A stretch of DNA of 5,867 nt from CAIZGX01 sp039805165 (GTDB taxonomy: Bacteria; Bacteroidota; Bacteroidia; Flavobacteriales_D; Sanyastnellaceae), in the NCBI GenBank assembly GCA_039805165.1, contig JBDLUS010000091.1:1-5867 (forward strand), in the 5' to 3' direction. Each line of letters begins with the position of its first letter. Position 1 is the first letter of the stretch. A program made the position numbers and the translations under genes. The notes below the pieces were generated by a model. It had not been told where the DNA came from. It saw only the letters and a program-made list of their open reading frames with translations, and did no database searches. Positions 1 to 5,533 of the stretch are shown here, in pieces.

Positions 1-105
1 AATCGGGAAGGAGGCGGAGACAGAGCAAGTACGTTCAGCAGATTGATGAATTTAAAATTAGGAGACTCATTAACTATTTCTTTCCATGGTGACGCGAATC
101 GTTAA
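1..105 (+). CDS. C-terminal end of an upstream gene (5' partial), unidentified
   Basis: An open frame enters from the left edge and ends at TAA 103-105, giving 34 residues that finish with LKLGDSLTISFHGDANR. The hydrophobic/polar alternation suggests a terminal beta strand. The end faintly resembles the last strands of a TOBE-like domain such as that of ModC molybdate-transport ATPases, which would fit the Moco context, but this is only a guess from a short tail. It overlaps the next gene's start by 20 nt, so the two are probably co-transcribed. A second frame is also open from the edge to TGA 90-92 and would overlap by only 7 nt. It is less convincing because it begins with a run of arginines using AGG codons, which look rare in the neighbouring genes. 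Which frame is real cannot be settled from this window. Confidence 0.35.
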   Translation, partial: NREGGGDRASTFSRLMNLKLGDSLTISFHGDANR

Positions 106-385
106 GATGTCATTCGAAAAGAGCAATGCAGCTTTGTTCCTTGAAATTTTCAATGAACACCGTGAACAAATTCGCGCTGCGGAAGGCTGCACGTATCTCG
201 AACTTTGTCAAACCGAAGAAAATGATTCGACGTTATTTTTCACACACAGCAGATGGGATAGCGAAGAGCATTTGAATAACTACAGACACAGCGATATTTT
301 TAAAATCGTTTGGCCAAAGACCAAGGCGTTGTTCAATGCACAACCACAGGCTTGGACAGTCAATAGTCTTATAACACTGCCGTAA
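86..385 (+). CDS. antibiotic biosynthesis monooxygenase (ABM) domain protein, 99 aa
   Basis: This small cytosolic protein is predicted to have the dimeric ferredoxin-like alpha/beta fold of the ABM family. It opens with the strand MVTRIVKMSF, followed by a helix (about 12-32), EGCTYLELCQ (33-42), the strand FFTHSRWDSE (51-60), the YRHSD helix (66-70) and a conserved-looking W76PKTKALF segment ending near PQAW (87-90). Length and order fit the single-domain ABM proteins common in Bacteroidota. Family members include cofactor-free quinone-forming monooxygenases and heme-degrading enzymes, but many have no known substrate, so 'monooxygenase' here is a family label and not an assigned reaction. 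The ATG at 86 is preferred because the ABM strand begins right there. The stop overlaps moeA's start by one base (TAATG, 383-387), implying translational coupling with moeA. Confidence 0.85.
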   Translation: MVTRIVKMSFEKSNAALFLEIFNEHREQIRAAEGCTYLELCQTEENDSTLFFTHSRWDSEEHLNNYRHSDIFKIVWPKTKALFNAQPQAWTVNSLITLP

Positions 386-1563
386 TGAAAGAGCTTGTAA
401 CACCGAGTGTGGCCTTTCAAAAAATAAGTGAAGTATTTCCGTCGGTAGGAGAAGAAATTGTTTCCTTGCATTTAGCAGTCGGAAGAATGTTGGCTGAAAA
501 CATTTGTTCCGATCGCGACCAACCGCCTTTTCATAGAGTGATGATGGATGGATATGCGTTTCAATTTTCCGCATGGGAGAAGGGGATTAGAGAATTTGTA
601 GTTGAAGGAATACAAGCCGCTGGAGATACTCCTTCAACATTGAAAAATGAAAATGGATGCATTGAAGTCATGACAGGCGCGGTGCTACCGAATGATTGTT
701 CGGTTGTGATTCAGTATGAAAAATCAATTCGCACGAATGATCTCGTTCAATTTGAAATAGAAGAACCCAAACATTTCCAGAATATACATGCCAAAGGATT
801 CGACCAGAAAGAAGGCGATGAAATATTAGCAGCGGGAACCGTTATTGGTCCGCTTGAAATATCAGCGCTGGCTTCGGTTGGAAAGGCGAAGGTAAAAGTA
901 TTCAAACAGTTTTCAATTGCCATAGTGTCTACAGGAAACGAATTGGTAGAGGTTCATGAAACGCCTGCGGATTATGAAATTCGTTCAAGCAATTTAGAAA
1001 TGCTACAAGCTTTATTATCTGTGCATTCAAGTCGCGTGAGTGTCTTCAGATTGTCTGACGATGAACAAGAGACGACGCATTTCATTCAACATGAATTAGA
1101 AAATTTCGACATCGTTTGTTTTTCTGGAGGTGTGTCTAAAGGGAAATATGATTTTGTAGCGAAGGCGTTAGAAGAGAACGGTGTTCAAAAACATTTTCAC
1201 GGCGTGAAGCAACGTCCGGGTAAGCCGTTCTTCTTCGGAAGTAAAAACAGCGTTATGGTCTTTGCCTTTCCAGGCAATCCTATTTCAGTGCTGCACTGCG
1301 CAACGCGCTACTTGCTTCCTCATTTAAGAAATCAGTCTTTAGAAAATGTGCGGTGCATTTCAACATACAAGAATGCATCTGATTTAACGGTGTATGTTCC
1401 CGCATTCCTTTCAACCAACAATGAGGGAAACAGAATCGCAACGATTGTGCGTCAGAATGGTTCTGGCGATTACATGGGTGCGTTGGGTGCAAACGGATTT
1501 ATTGAAGTTCTTCCGAATACGGAAGTGAAAGAAAACGATGTGCTTTCGTTTTACAAATTCTAA
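385..1563 (+). CDS. moeA: molybdopterin molybdenumtransferase MoeA, 392 aa
   Basis: MoeA catalyses the last core step of Moco synthesis: molybdate replaces the adenylyl group of adenylated molybdopterin. Visible hallmarks are PPFHRVMMDGYA (47-58, with D55 in the family's MDGYA motif), IVSTGNEL (180-187), FSGGVSKGKYD (246-256), KQRPGKPFFFG (275-285) and FAFPGNPIS (293-301). The C-terminal beta-barrel domain (about 320-392) is present and the length fits the family. By eye, E186 and D256 match E. coli acidic residues E188 and D259, while the position of E. coli D228 is serine here (IRSSN, 199-203), a variant I believe is common in MoeA homologues. The start ATG overlaps the stop of the ABM gene by 1 nt and there is no ribosome binding site of its own. 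The 3' end overlaps the convergent moaA by 4 nt. Confidence 0.96.
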   Translation: MKELVTPSVAFQKISEVFPSVGEEIVSLHLAVGRMLAENICSDRDQPPFHRVMMDGYAFQFSAWEKGIREFVVEGIQAAGDTPSTLKNENGCIEVMTGAVLPNDCSVVIQYEKSIRTNDLVQFEIEEPKHFQNIHAKGFDQKEGDEILAAGTVIGPLEISALASVGKAKVKVFKQFSIAIVSTGNELVEVHETPADYEIRSSNLEMLQALLSVHSSRVSVFRLSDDEQETTHFIQHELENFDIVCFSGGVSKGKYDFVAKALEENGVQKHFHGVKQRPGKPFFFGSKNSVMVFAFPGNPISVLHCATRYLLPHLRNQSLENVRCISTYKNASDLTVYVPAFLSTNNEGNRIATIVRQNGSGDYMGALGANGFIEVLPNTEVKENDVLSFYKF

Positions 1564-2540
1564 CCTCCCACAGAGGCCATACTCTGAAAGTTTTTTGTGA
1601 CTTGCATTTCTTCAGCAGCGAATCCATCTTTTGGCTTGGTTAAACACGCGGCTTCTAACGCATGTTGAATTTCTTCATTTGTTTTTCCTTCGCGAAGTAA
1701 CGTGCGAAGCAGGAGTGAAGGTGGAGCATACAAACAAGATTTTACAAATCCTTCCGGAGTAATACGAATGCGATTACATGTCCCGCAGAAAGTTCTGCTG
1801 TAAGCTGCAATAATTCCAACTTGACCTTGGTGTCCTTCAATGGTGTAATTCTGCGCAGTTGCCCCCGCTTCGAAAGGAACAGGAGTTAAAGTGGGAAAGT
1901 GCGACGTGAGTTCTTGTTCTAACTTCTTCCAATTCCATTTCACCGCATGGTGATATTCTTTCCCGTTAAAAGGCATCTCTTCAATGAAGCGCACACGAAC
2001 ATCTTTGTCTTTGGTAAGTTGGGCAAGTTCGAAGATATCTTCTTCGTTGTGATGCTCAAGAATAACCGCGTTAATGCTAGTTTTTATTTTGTTTTGAAGG
2101 AGCAGCTCCAAAGTTTGTTGCACTTTGTGCACTTCGTTGCGTTTCGTCATGGAATGAAAGCGCTCGGCATTTAACGAATCAATGCTCAGGTTAACAGCGT
2201 TCCAAGGGAATTGAAAAAACTGTTCTGAGTTTTTCTCGTTGAAGGTTCCATTCGTGGTAATGCCTATGGAATGAAAGGCTTTCATTTGAAAGGCGTGTTC
2301 GGCTATTTCGAAGAAGTCTCCACGAGAAGTGGGTTCACCACCGGTAAAACGAATCTTCGTAATTCCACTTGCGGCAAGCACGTCCAACATTTTTTTCCAT
2401 TCGGAAGTAGAAAGCAATTGCGCGTTCTTCAACCACTTCAAACCTTCTTCGGGCATGCAATAAGTACAACGCAGGTTACACTTGTCTGTAACAGCAAGGC
2501 GCGCATACGTAAGTGTTCTTCCGAAGGAATCGTTTAACAT
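1560..2540 (-). CDS. moaA: GTP 3',8-cyclase MoaA (radical SAM, Moco step 1), 326 aa
   Basis: MoaA, with S-adenosylmethionine and two [4Fe-4S] clusters, converts GTP to (8S)-3',8-cyclo-7,8-dihydroGTP, which MoaC turns into cyclic pyranopterin monophosphate. The radical-SAM cluster motif is C21-x3-C25-x2-C28 (CNLRCTYC). TGGEP (66-70), TTNGT (95-99) and LSIDSL (118-123) follow. The second, GTP-binding cluster is C252-x2-C255-x13-C269, with the RIR segment at 257-259. The protein ends in the GG dipeptide (325-326) that is required for activity in this family. All key residues are intact and the length is normal. The residues after GGEP are TSR, where many homologues have a hydrophobic residue before the arginine. 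It is the third gene of a minus-strand operon, 8 nt after the DUF7009-like gene, and its stop TAG (1562-1560) lies inside the end of moeA. Confidence 0.97.
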   Translation of the reverse strand: MLNDSFGRTLTYARLAVTDKCNLRCTYCMPEEGLKWLKNAQLLSTSEWKKMLDVLAASGITKIRFTGGEPTSRGDFFEIAEHAFQMKAFHSIGITTNGTFNEKNSEQFFQFPWNAVNLSIDSLNAERFHSMTKRNEVHKVQQTLELLLQNKIKTSINAVILEHHNEEDIFELAQLTKDKDVRVRFIEEMPFNGKEYHHAVKWNWKKLEQELTSHFPTLTPVPFEAGATAQNYTIEGHQGQVGIIAAYSRTFCGTCNRIRITPEGFVKSCLYAPPSLLLRTLLREGKTNEEIQHALEAACLTKPKDGFAAEEMQVTKNFQSMASVGG

Positions 2541-2548
2541 GAAAAAAA

Positions 2549-2878
2549 TTAAGCTTGAAATCCGTTTCGAAAGTAAGCCAAATCTTTTTCAACCGATAGT
2601 AACAGGAGTTTTCCGTCGATGGTGAATTCTTTGTGCCACGACTCTTTGTTCGAAGAGAGGAAGGCTTGCATCTCGAAATCGGGAATGTGCAATTCCACTT
2701 CGGGTGCTTTCCAGATCATTTCACTCAATTGATCTTTCGAAGGGAAAATGCGGAAGACCAGTTCAACACCGTGAAAGATAATGCAGCTGACTTCAACCGC
2801 TTTGCTCTTCTTCAACTGTTCCGCTTCCTTTTCAGTGATGCGAAAGCGAAGGGCGTTTTGTTTGATGCGAACCTTCAT
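2549..2878 (-). CDS. DUF7009-like conserved hypothetical protein, 109 aa
   Basis: This small soluble protein opens with MKVRIKQNALRFRITEKEAE, followed by a charged helix (18-26), several beta strands (for example VELVFRIFP, 38-46, and EVELHIPDF, 60-68) and KLLLLSVEKDLAYF (90-103) near the end. The 'MKxRIKxNxxRxR(I/L)T' opening and the 'KLxLLVEKD' closing match my recollection of DUF7009, a family of about 110-130 aa with no known function. The usual acidic or polar tail after the last strand seems shortened here. There is no signal peptide, membrane segment or metal-binding motif, although C32 is the sole cysteine. Its ATG shares a base with the upstream oxygenase stop (TAATG, 2880-2876), so translation is probably coupled. 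moaA follows after 8 nt. A Moco or oxygenase accessory role is suggested only by position. Confidence 0.75.
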   Translation of the reverse strand: MKVRIKQNALRFRITEKEAEQLKKSKAVEVSCIIFHGVELVFRIFPSKDQLSEMIWKAPEVELHIPDFEMQAFLSSNKESWHKEFTIDGKLLLLSVEKDLAYFRNGFQA

Positions 2879-3840
2879 TATTTGATCAATCCAATTTCAG
2901 CAAGGCGCTCATTTAAAAAGTCAATGGCAACAATGGGAGCAAAGGTAGGCTCTTCTCCAGCAGGCACACACGAAGGCAAGCAGTCGAGTTTCATTTCCAT
3001 TCTTGGATGAAGGAAGAACGGAATGCTGAATCGTGGAGTGCTCCATTTTTCGCGCGGAGGGTTTACTACTCTGTGGGTGGTGCTTTTCAATTTGTTGTTC
3101 GTTAAACGTTCAAGCATATCGCCAACGTTCACGACTATGTGATCGGGCAATGCCGTTACAGCCACCCATTCATTTTGCTTATTCAATACTTCCAATCCTT
3201 CAGCGCTTGCGCCAATAAGCAGCGTAATTAAATTAATGTCTTCGTGCTGACCGGCACGCACTGCGTTCTTCGGTTCTGAAGTTATAGGTGGATAATGAAT
3301 GGGACGAAGGATGCTATTGCCGTTGTGAATGTGAGCATCGAACCAATTTTCTTCTAGACCAAGATGCAACGCAATGGCTCGAAGCAGATGCTTGCCCGTG
3401 TTTTCTAAATCTTTGTATGCTTGAATGCCCACTTCGAAAAAAGAAGGGAGCTCTGTTACATGAATGTTCGCGGGATAGCTAGATTTTATGGAATCACCAT
3501 CGGTGACTTCTTGTCCAAAGTGCCAGAACTCTTTTAAATCTCCGGCATTTGAATCTTTCGCGTGTTCCTTTCCAAAGCTAGTGTAGCCGCGTTGACCTGC
3601 AAGTTCTTCTCTTTCATATTTCGCTTTTACTTCTGCGGGTAATGCGAAGAAGTCTTGAACGACTTGATAAAGGTTTGCAATGGTATCATCTGCGATAAGC
3701 GGATTCTTTACCGCAACAAATCCAATTTCTTCATACGCTTGTCCAAGCGCATTTACGAATTGTTGTTTCTCTTCGGCAGTGCCGTTTAAGAATTGAGCAA
3801 GGTCTACAGACGGAATGCCCATTGGAAGATCATTCGACAT
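2878..3840 (-). CDS. isopenicillin N synthase-like Fe(II)/2-oxoglutarate dioxygenase, 320 aa
   Basis: This is a cytosolic non-heme iron oxygenase of the IPNS/2OG-Fe(II) superfamily. Numbered from the ATG at 3840, the N-terminal DIOX_N region begins with IPSVDLAQFL (9-18), followed by YEEIGFVAVKN (36-46). The double-stranded beta-helix core holds the facial triad H199-x-D201 (in GQHEDINLITLL) and H256 (in STTHRVVNPP), plus the R270-x-S272 pair (PRFSIPFF) that usually binds the co-substrate carboxylate. All catalytic residues are present. The substrate is unknown, and nothing nearby suggests beta-lactam synthesis. A GTG at 3855 would add five residues, but it falls on the last base of a promoter-like TAGATTTG box, so the ATG is preferred. 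The gene heads a tight operon with the DUF7009-like gene (1-nt overlap) and moaA. Confidence 0.9.
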   Translation of the reverse strand: MSNDLPMGIPSVDLAQFLNGTAEEKQQFVNALGQAYEEIGFVAVKNPLIADDTIANLYQVVQDFFALPAEVKAKYEREELAGQRGYTSFGKEHAKDSNAGDLKEFWHFGQEVTDGDSIKSSYPANIHVTELPSFFEVGIQAYKDLENTGKHLLRAIALHLGLEENWFDAHIHNGNSILRPIHYPPITSEPKNAVRAGQHEDINLITLLIGASAEGLEVLNKQNEWVAVTALPDHIVVNVGDMLERLTNNKLKSTTHRVVNPPREKWSTPRFSIPFFLHPRMEMKLDCLPSCVPAGEEPTFAPIVAIDFLNERLAEIGLIK

Positions 3841-3854
3841 AACAAGGTTTTCCA

Positions 3855-3862
3855 CAAATCTA
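3855..3862 (-). promoter_or_regulatory. putative Bacteroidota -7 box (TAGATTTG) for the oxygenase-DUF7009-moaA operon
   Basis: Read on the minus strand, TAGATTTG matches the TAnnTTTG -7 consensus of Bacteroidota housekeeping promoters exactly. It ends 14 nt before the oxygenase ATG at 3840, which predicts a short leader of roughly 10 nt. No clear -33 TTTG was found; a T-rich TTTTTAG lies 16 nt further upstream. The box also lies within one arm of a perfect inverted repeat. Confidence 0.55.
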
Positions 3863-3903
3863 ATTGCGGAAGGCTTGTCTAAAAATGTCTTTTAATTAGA
3901 TTT
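3856..3903. repeat. 10-bp perfect inverted repeat around the oxygenase promoter
   Basis: AAATCTAATT (3856-3865) and its exact reverse complement AATTAGATTT (3894-3903) are separated by 28 bp, with arm centres about 38 bp apart. The left arm contains most of the oxygenase -7 box. The right arm covers the stop of the small gene ending at 3896. It could be a two-site operator, or a weak long-loop hairpin in the small gene's transcript. It lacks the T-run expected of an intrinsic terminator. Confidence 0.5.
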
Positions 3904-4069
3904 CGAACGAGAGACCGTTGATAGAAATTAGTCGCTGAATAGGAATACGCTGATTGCATTCCGTGTAAATAATCTCTTCTTGTTTCTCTTTCTTCAGATC
4001 AACAATCTTCGTGATTAATTCTTGCATCTTTCCGTCTAACAAGAATTGAATTTTTACTTTTTTAAACAT
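3896..4069 (-). CDS. small conserved-looking hypothetical protein, 57 aa
   Basis: An intact frame runs from ATG 4069-4067 to TAA 3898-3896. The product starts MFKKVKIQFLLDGKMQELIT, continues with a strongly charged middle (KIVDLKKEKQEE, 21-32) and ends RIPIQRLISINGLSFEI (41-57). The pattern of a strand, a helix or charged linker and a closing strand, with alternating hydrophobic residues at both ends, reads like a compact folded cytosolic protein and not a random frame. No signal peptide or membrane segment is seen, there is one cysteine (C38), and I recognise no family. It is preceded by an A-rich leader and a near-consensus -7 box, as expected for a Bacteroidota gene. It stops 34 nt before the oxygenase promoter box, on the same strand, so it may also read through into that operon. 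Confidence 0.6.
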   Translation of the reverse strand: MFKKVKIQFLLDGKMQELITKIVDLKKEKQEEIIYTECNQRIPIQRLISINGLSFEI

Positions 4070-4085
4070 GATTGTTTTTTTTTTA

Positions 4086-4093
4086 CAAACTAA
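4086..4093 (-). promoter_or_regulatory. near-consensus -7 box (TTAGTTTG) and A10 leader for the 57-aa gene
   Basis: On the minus strand TTAGTTTG differs from TAnnTTTG at one position and lies 16 nt before the ATG at 4069. Between them is a run of ten A (4084-4075), consistent with the A-rich leaders used in place of Shine-Dalgarno sites in this phylum. No clear -33 element at proper spacing was found. Confidence 0.4.
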
Positions 4094-4195
4094 CTTGTGT
4101 AAGATGAAGGCAGCATGAATTGTAGATTACCAAATCTTGAAGAGTAGTCGATATGTATTGTCTAATTATTCGCACTAGCCTTTACATTCCCTTAT

Positions 4196-4203
4196 TATCT
4201 TCG
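4196..4203 (+). promoter_or_regulatory. candidate -7 box (TATCTTCG) for the lgt-like gene
   Basis: TATCTTCG differs from TAnnTTTG at one position and ends only 4 nt before the ATG at 4208. If used, it predicts a leaderless or nearly leaderless transcript. No clear -33 TTG was found at 17-23 bp spacing, so the call is weak. Confidence 0.3.
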
Positions 4204-4207
4204 CTAA

Positions 4208-5398
4208 ATGTATCCAACTTTATATCATGCCTTTTACGATTGGTTCGGTGTCGAATGGTCTTGGGCGAAAATGCTAAACAGCTTTGGTTTCTTTGTAGCC
4301 TTGGCATTTATAGCGGCGAGTTACACGCTAACACTAGAACTTAAAAGAAAGGAAACGCTCGGACTCGTTAAAGGCGGAACACGCAAGGTGGTGATTGGCG
4401 GAGCGCCGAACATGATGGACATTTTCTTTTCCGGATTAATGGGATTTATTCTCGGATGGAAAGTGGTTTACTTGCTTTTAAATAGTGCGCGTTTATTCAA
4501 CGGCGTGAATTCCCCACAGCATATTATCTTCTCTAAAAGTGGATATCCATTGTTGGGAATTCTAGTTGGAGGAGGGTATGCGTATTACCGATACTACGTT
4601 GAAAAGAAAAAGCAACTTCCCCAACCTGAAATTAAAATGGAAGCGTATTCCGCTGGCGAATACACAGGAACCATTACGTTTCTTGCAGCTATTGGCGGAT
4701 TGGCCGGCGCTAAGTTGTTTCACTTATTTGAGAATCCTGCGGAATTGCGCGAGTTCTTCACCCATCCTTCATTGGAGAGTTTCATCAGTGGTCTAACCGT
4801 ATATGGTGGCTTAATCATGGGGGCAATTGTGGTGCTCACCTACGCCAAGATGAAGAAGATACCTTTGCTTGTCTTATCAGATGCAGCGACTCCAGGAATG
4901 ATCTTGGCTTATGGTATCGGACGAATGGGTTGTCACACCAGTGGTGATGGCGATTGGGGAATTGAGAACTTAAGTCCAAAGCCGGGATGGCTTTCATGGT
5001 TACCTGATTGGGCTTGGTCGTACGACTATCCGAACAACGTGAATAGAGTAGGAGAACTAATGACCTCGAATCAGTATCCTGGATACGGAACACATTTGGT
5101 TCCGGGAGTTTTTCCAACGCCATTGTATGAGATTGTTGCTGCTATTGCGATATTCACTTTTCTGTGGGCCATTCGCAAGCGAGTGAGCGCGGCGGGCGTG
5201 GTTACAGCGGGATACTTAATCTTAAACGGATTGGAGCGTTTCTTCATTGAAAAGATACGCGTAAACAATAAATTCGACTTTTTGGGTGTTCAAGCCACAC
5301 AGGCGGAAATTATTGCTGTGTTGTTTATGCTAGGAGGAGTTACATTGCTTTACTTTTCGCTACGGAAAAAATCAAAGAACTCGGCCTCATTGACCTAG
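4208..5398 (+). CDS. lgt: prolipoprotein diacylglyceryl transferase family protein (Lgt-like, enlarged), 396 aa
   Basis: Lgt transfers diacylglycerol from phosphatidylglycerol to the lipobox cysteine of prolipoproteins at the inner membrane. Several hydrophobic spans (about 22-44, 72-92, 112-128, 152-175, 193-212, 219-238, 305-322, 328-342, 365-384) show a polytopic membrane protein. Matches by eye to E. coli Lgt are GAKLFHLF (167-174), LTVYGGLIMG (196-205), GIGRMG (236-241), PTPLYE (303-308) and NGLERFFIEKIR (340-351). The key arginines R239 and R344 line up with R143 and R239 of E. coli. The usual HGG histidine is Y199, and the GRxGN asparagine is C242 (GRMGCHTSGDGDWG). The protein is over 100 residues longer than typical Lgt, with extra length at about 45-150 and 251-302. 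The start is fixed by an in-frame TAA directly before the ATG. Family membership is firm; the exact activity is inferred. Confidence 0.85.
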   Translation: MYPTLYHAFYDWFGVEWSWAKMLNSFGFFVALAFIAASYTLTLELKRKETLGLVKGGTRKVVIGGAPNMMDIFFSGLMGFILGWKVVYLLLNSARLFNGVNSPQHIIFSKSGYPLLGILVGGGYAYYRYYVEKKKQLPQPEIKMEAYSAGEYTGTITFLAAIGGLAGAKLFHLFENPAELREFFTHPSLESFISGLTVYGGLIMGAIVVLTYAKMKKIPLLVLSDAATPGMILAYGIGRMGCHTSGDGDWGIENLSPKPGWLSWLPDWAWSYDYPNNVNRVGELMTSNQYPGYGTHLVPGVFPTPLYEIVAAIAIFTFLWAIRKRVSAAGVVTAGYLILNGLERFFIEKIRVNNKFDFLGVQATQAEIIAVLFMLGGVTLLYFSLRKKSKNSASLT

Positions 5399-5446
5399 AA
5401 AACAGCGATTTATTTCGAAATTGTGAAAGAAAAGATGTTTTTTTTC

Positions 5447-5478
5447 TTGAAATTGAAAGAAAGATAGTATTACATTTG
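5447..5478 (+). promoter_or_regulatory. putative trx promoter: TTG (-33) and TACATTTG (-7)
   Basis: TACATTTG (5471-5478) is an exact TAnnTTTG match. TTG at 5447-5449 lies 21 bp upstream, within the 17-23 bp spacing usual for Bacteroidota promoters. Transcription would begin near 5485, giving thioredoxin a leader of roughly 50 nt and a promoter independent of the lgt-like gene. Confidence 0.65.
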
Positions 5479-5484
5479 TGCCCC

Positions 5485-5500
5485 GTTTCGTTTGCGAAAC
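5485..5500 (+). promoter_or_regulatory. 5'-leader hairpin of the thioredoxin mRNA
   Basis: GTTTCG (5485-5490), loop TTTG (5491-5494) and CGAAAC (5495-5500) form a perfect 6-bp stem with a 4-nt loop, right at the predicted mRNA 5' end and about 33 nt before the ATG. A 5' stabiliser is the simplest reading. It is too short to be a riboswitch and has no T-run to act as a terminator. Confidence 0.45.
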
Positions 5501-5533
5501 ACAACATTTAAGAAACATAAAAAACTTACAGAT

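Larger units (their letters stand above)
4070..4207. other. divergent intergenic region, 138 bp
   Basis: This gap separates the minus-strand 57-aa gene from the plus-strand lgt-like gene. It holds the A10/T10 tract, candidate -7 boxes for both directions and a small 5-bp hairpin (4124-4128 with 4133-4137). I see no RNA gene or riboswitch fold in it. Confidence 0.5.

Noticed and set aside
1947..2537. Two plus-strand frames of 75 and 88 codons inside moaA
   Set aside because: They are antisense to intact MoaA motifs and their composition follows from the complementary strand.
2633..3010. 125-codon plus-strand frame opposite the DUF7009-like gene and the oxygenase end
   Set aside because: It is the antisense shadow of two well-supported genes and spans their junction, with no recognisable domain.
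2878..3840. Reading the IPNS-like enzyme as evidence of a beta-lactam cluster
   Set aside because: No ACV synthetase, epimerase or other NRPS gene is present, and most bacterial members of this superfamily have other or unknown substrates.
4124..4137. Small hairpin AGATT / AATCT in the divergent intergenic region
   Set aside because: Five weak base pairs are expected by chance and it is not next to a start codon or T-run.
4153..4344. 63-codon plus-strand frame overlapping the start of the lgt-like gene
   Set aside because: It is out of frame with a clearly coding membrane protein and shows no family features of its own.
5412..5421. Palindrome ATTTCGAAAT just after the lgt-like gene
   Set aside because: A single 10-bp palindrome in AT-rich DNA with no loop, no T-run and no second copy seen at a regulatory spacing.
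5427..5448. AAGAAAA / TTTTCTT inverted repeat with a T-run after the lgt-like gene
   Set aside because: The stem is only A-U pairs with an 8-nt loop, and the T-run lies inside the loop and stem instead of after them, so it is not a credible intrinsic terminator.
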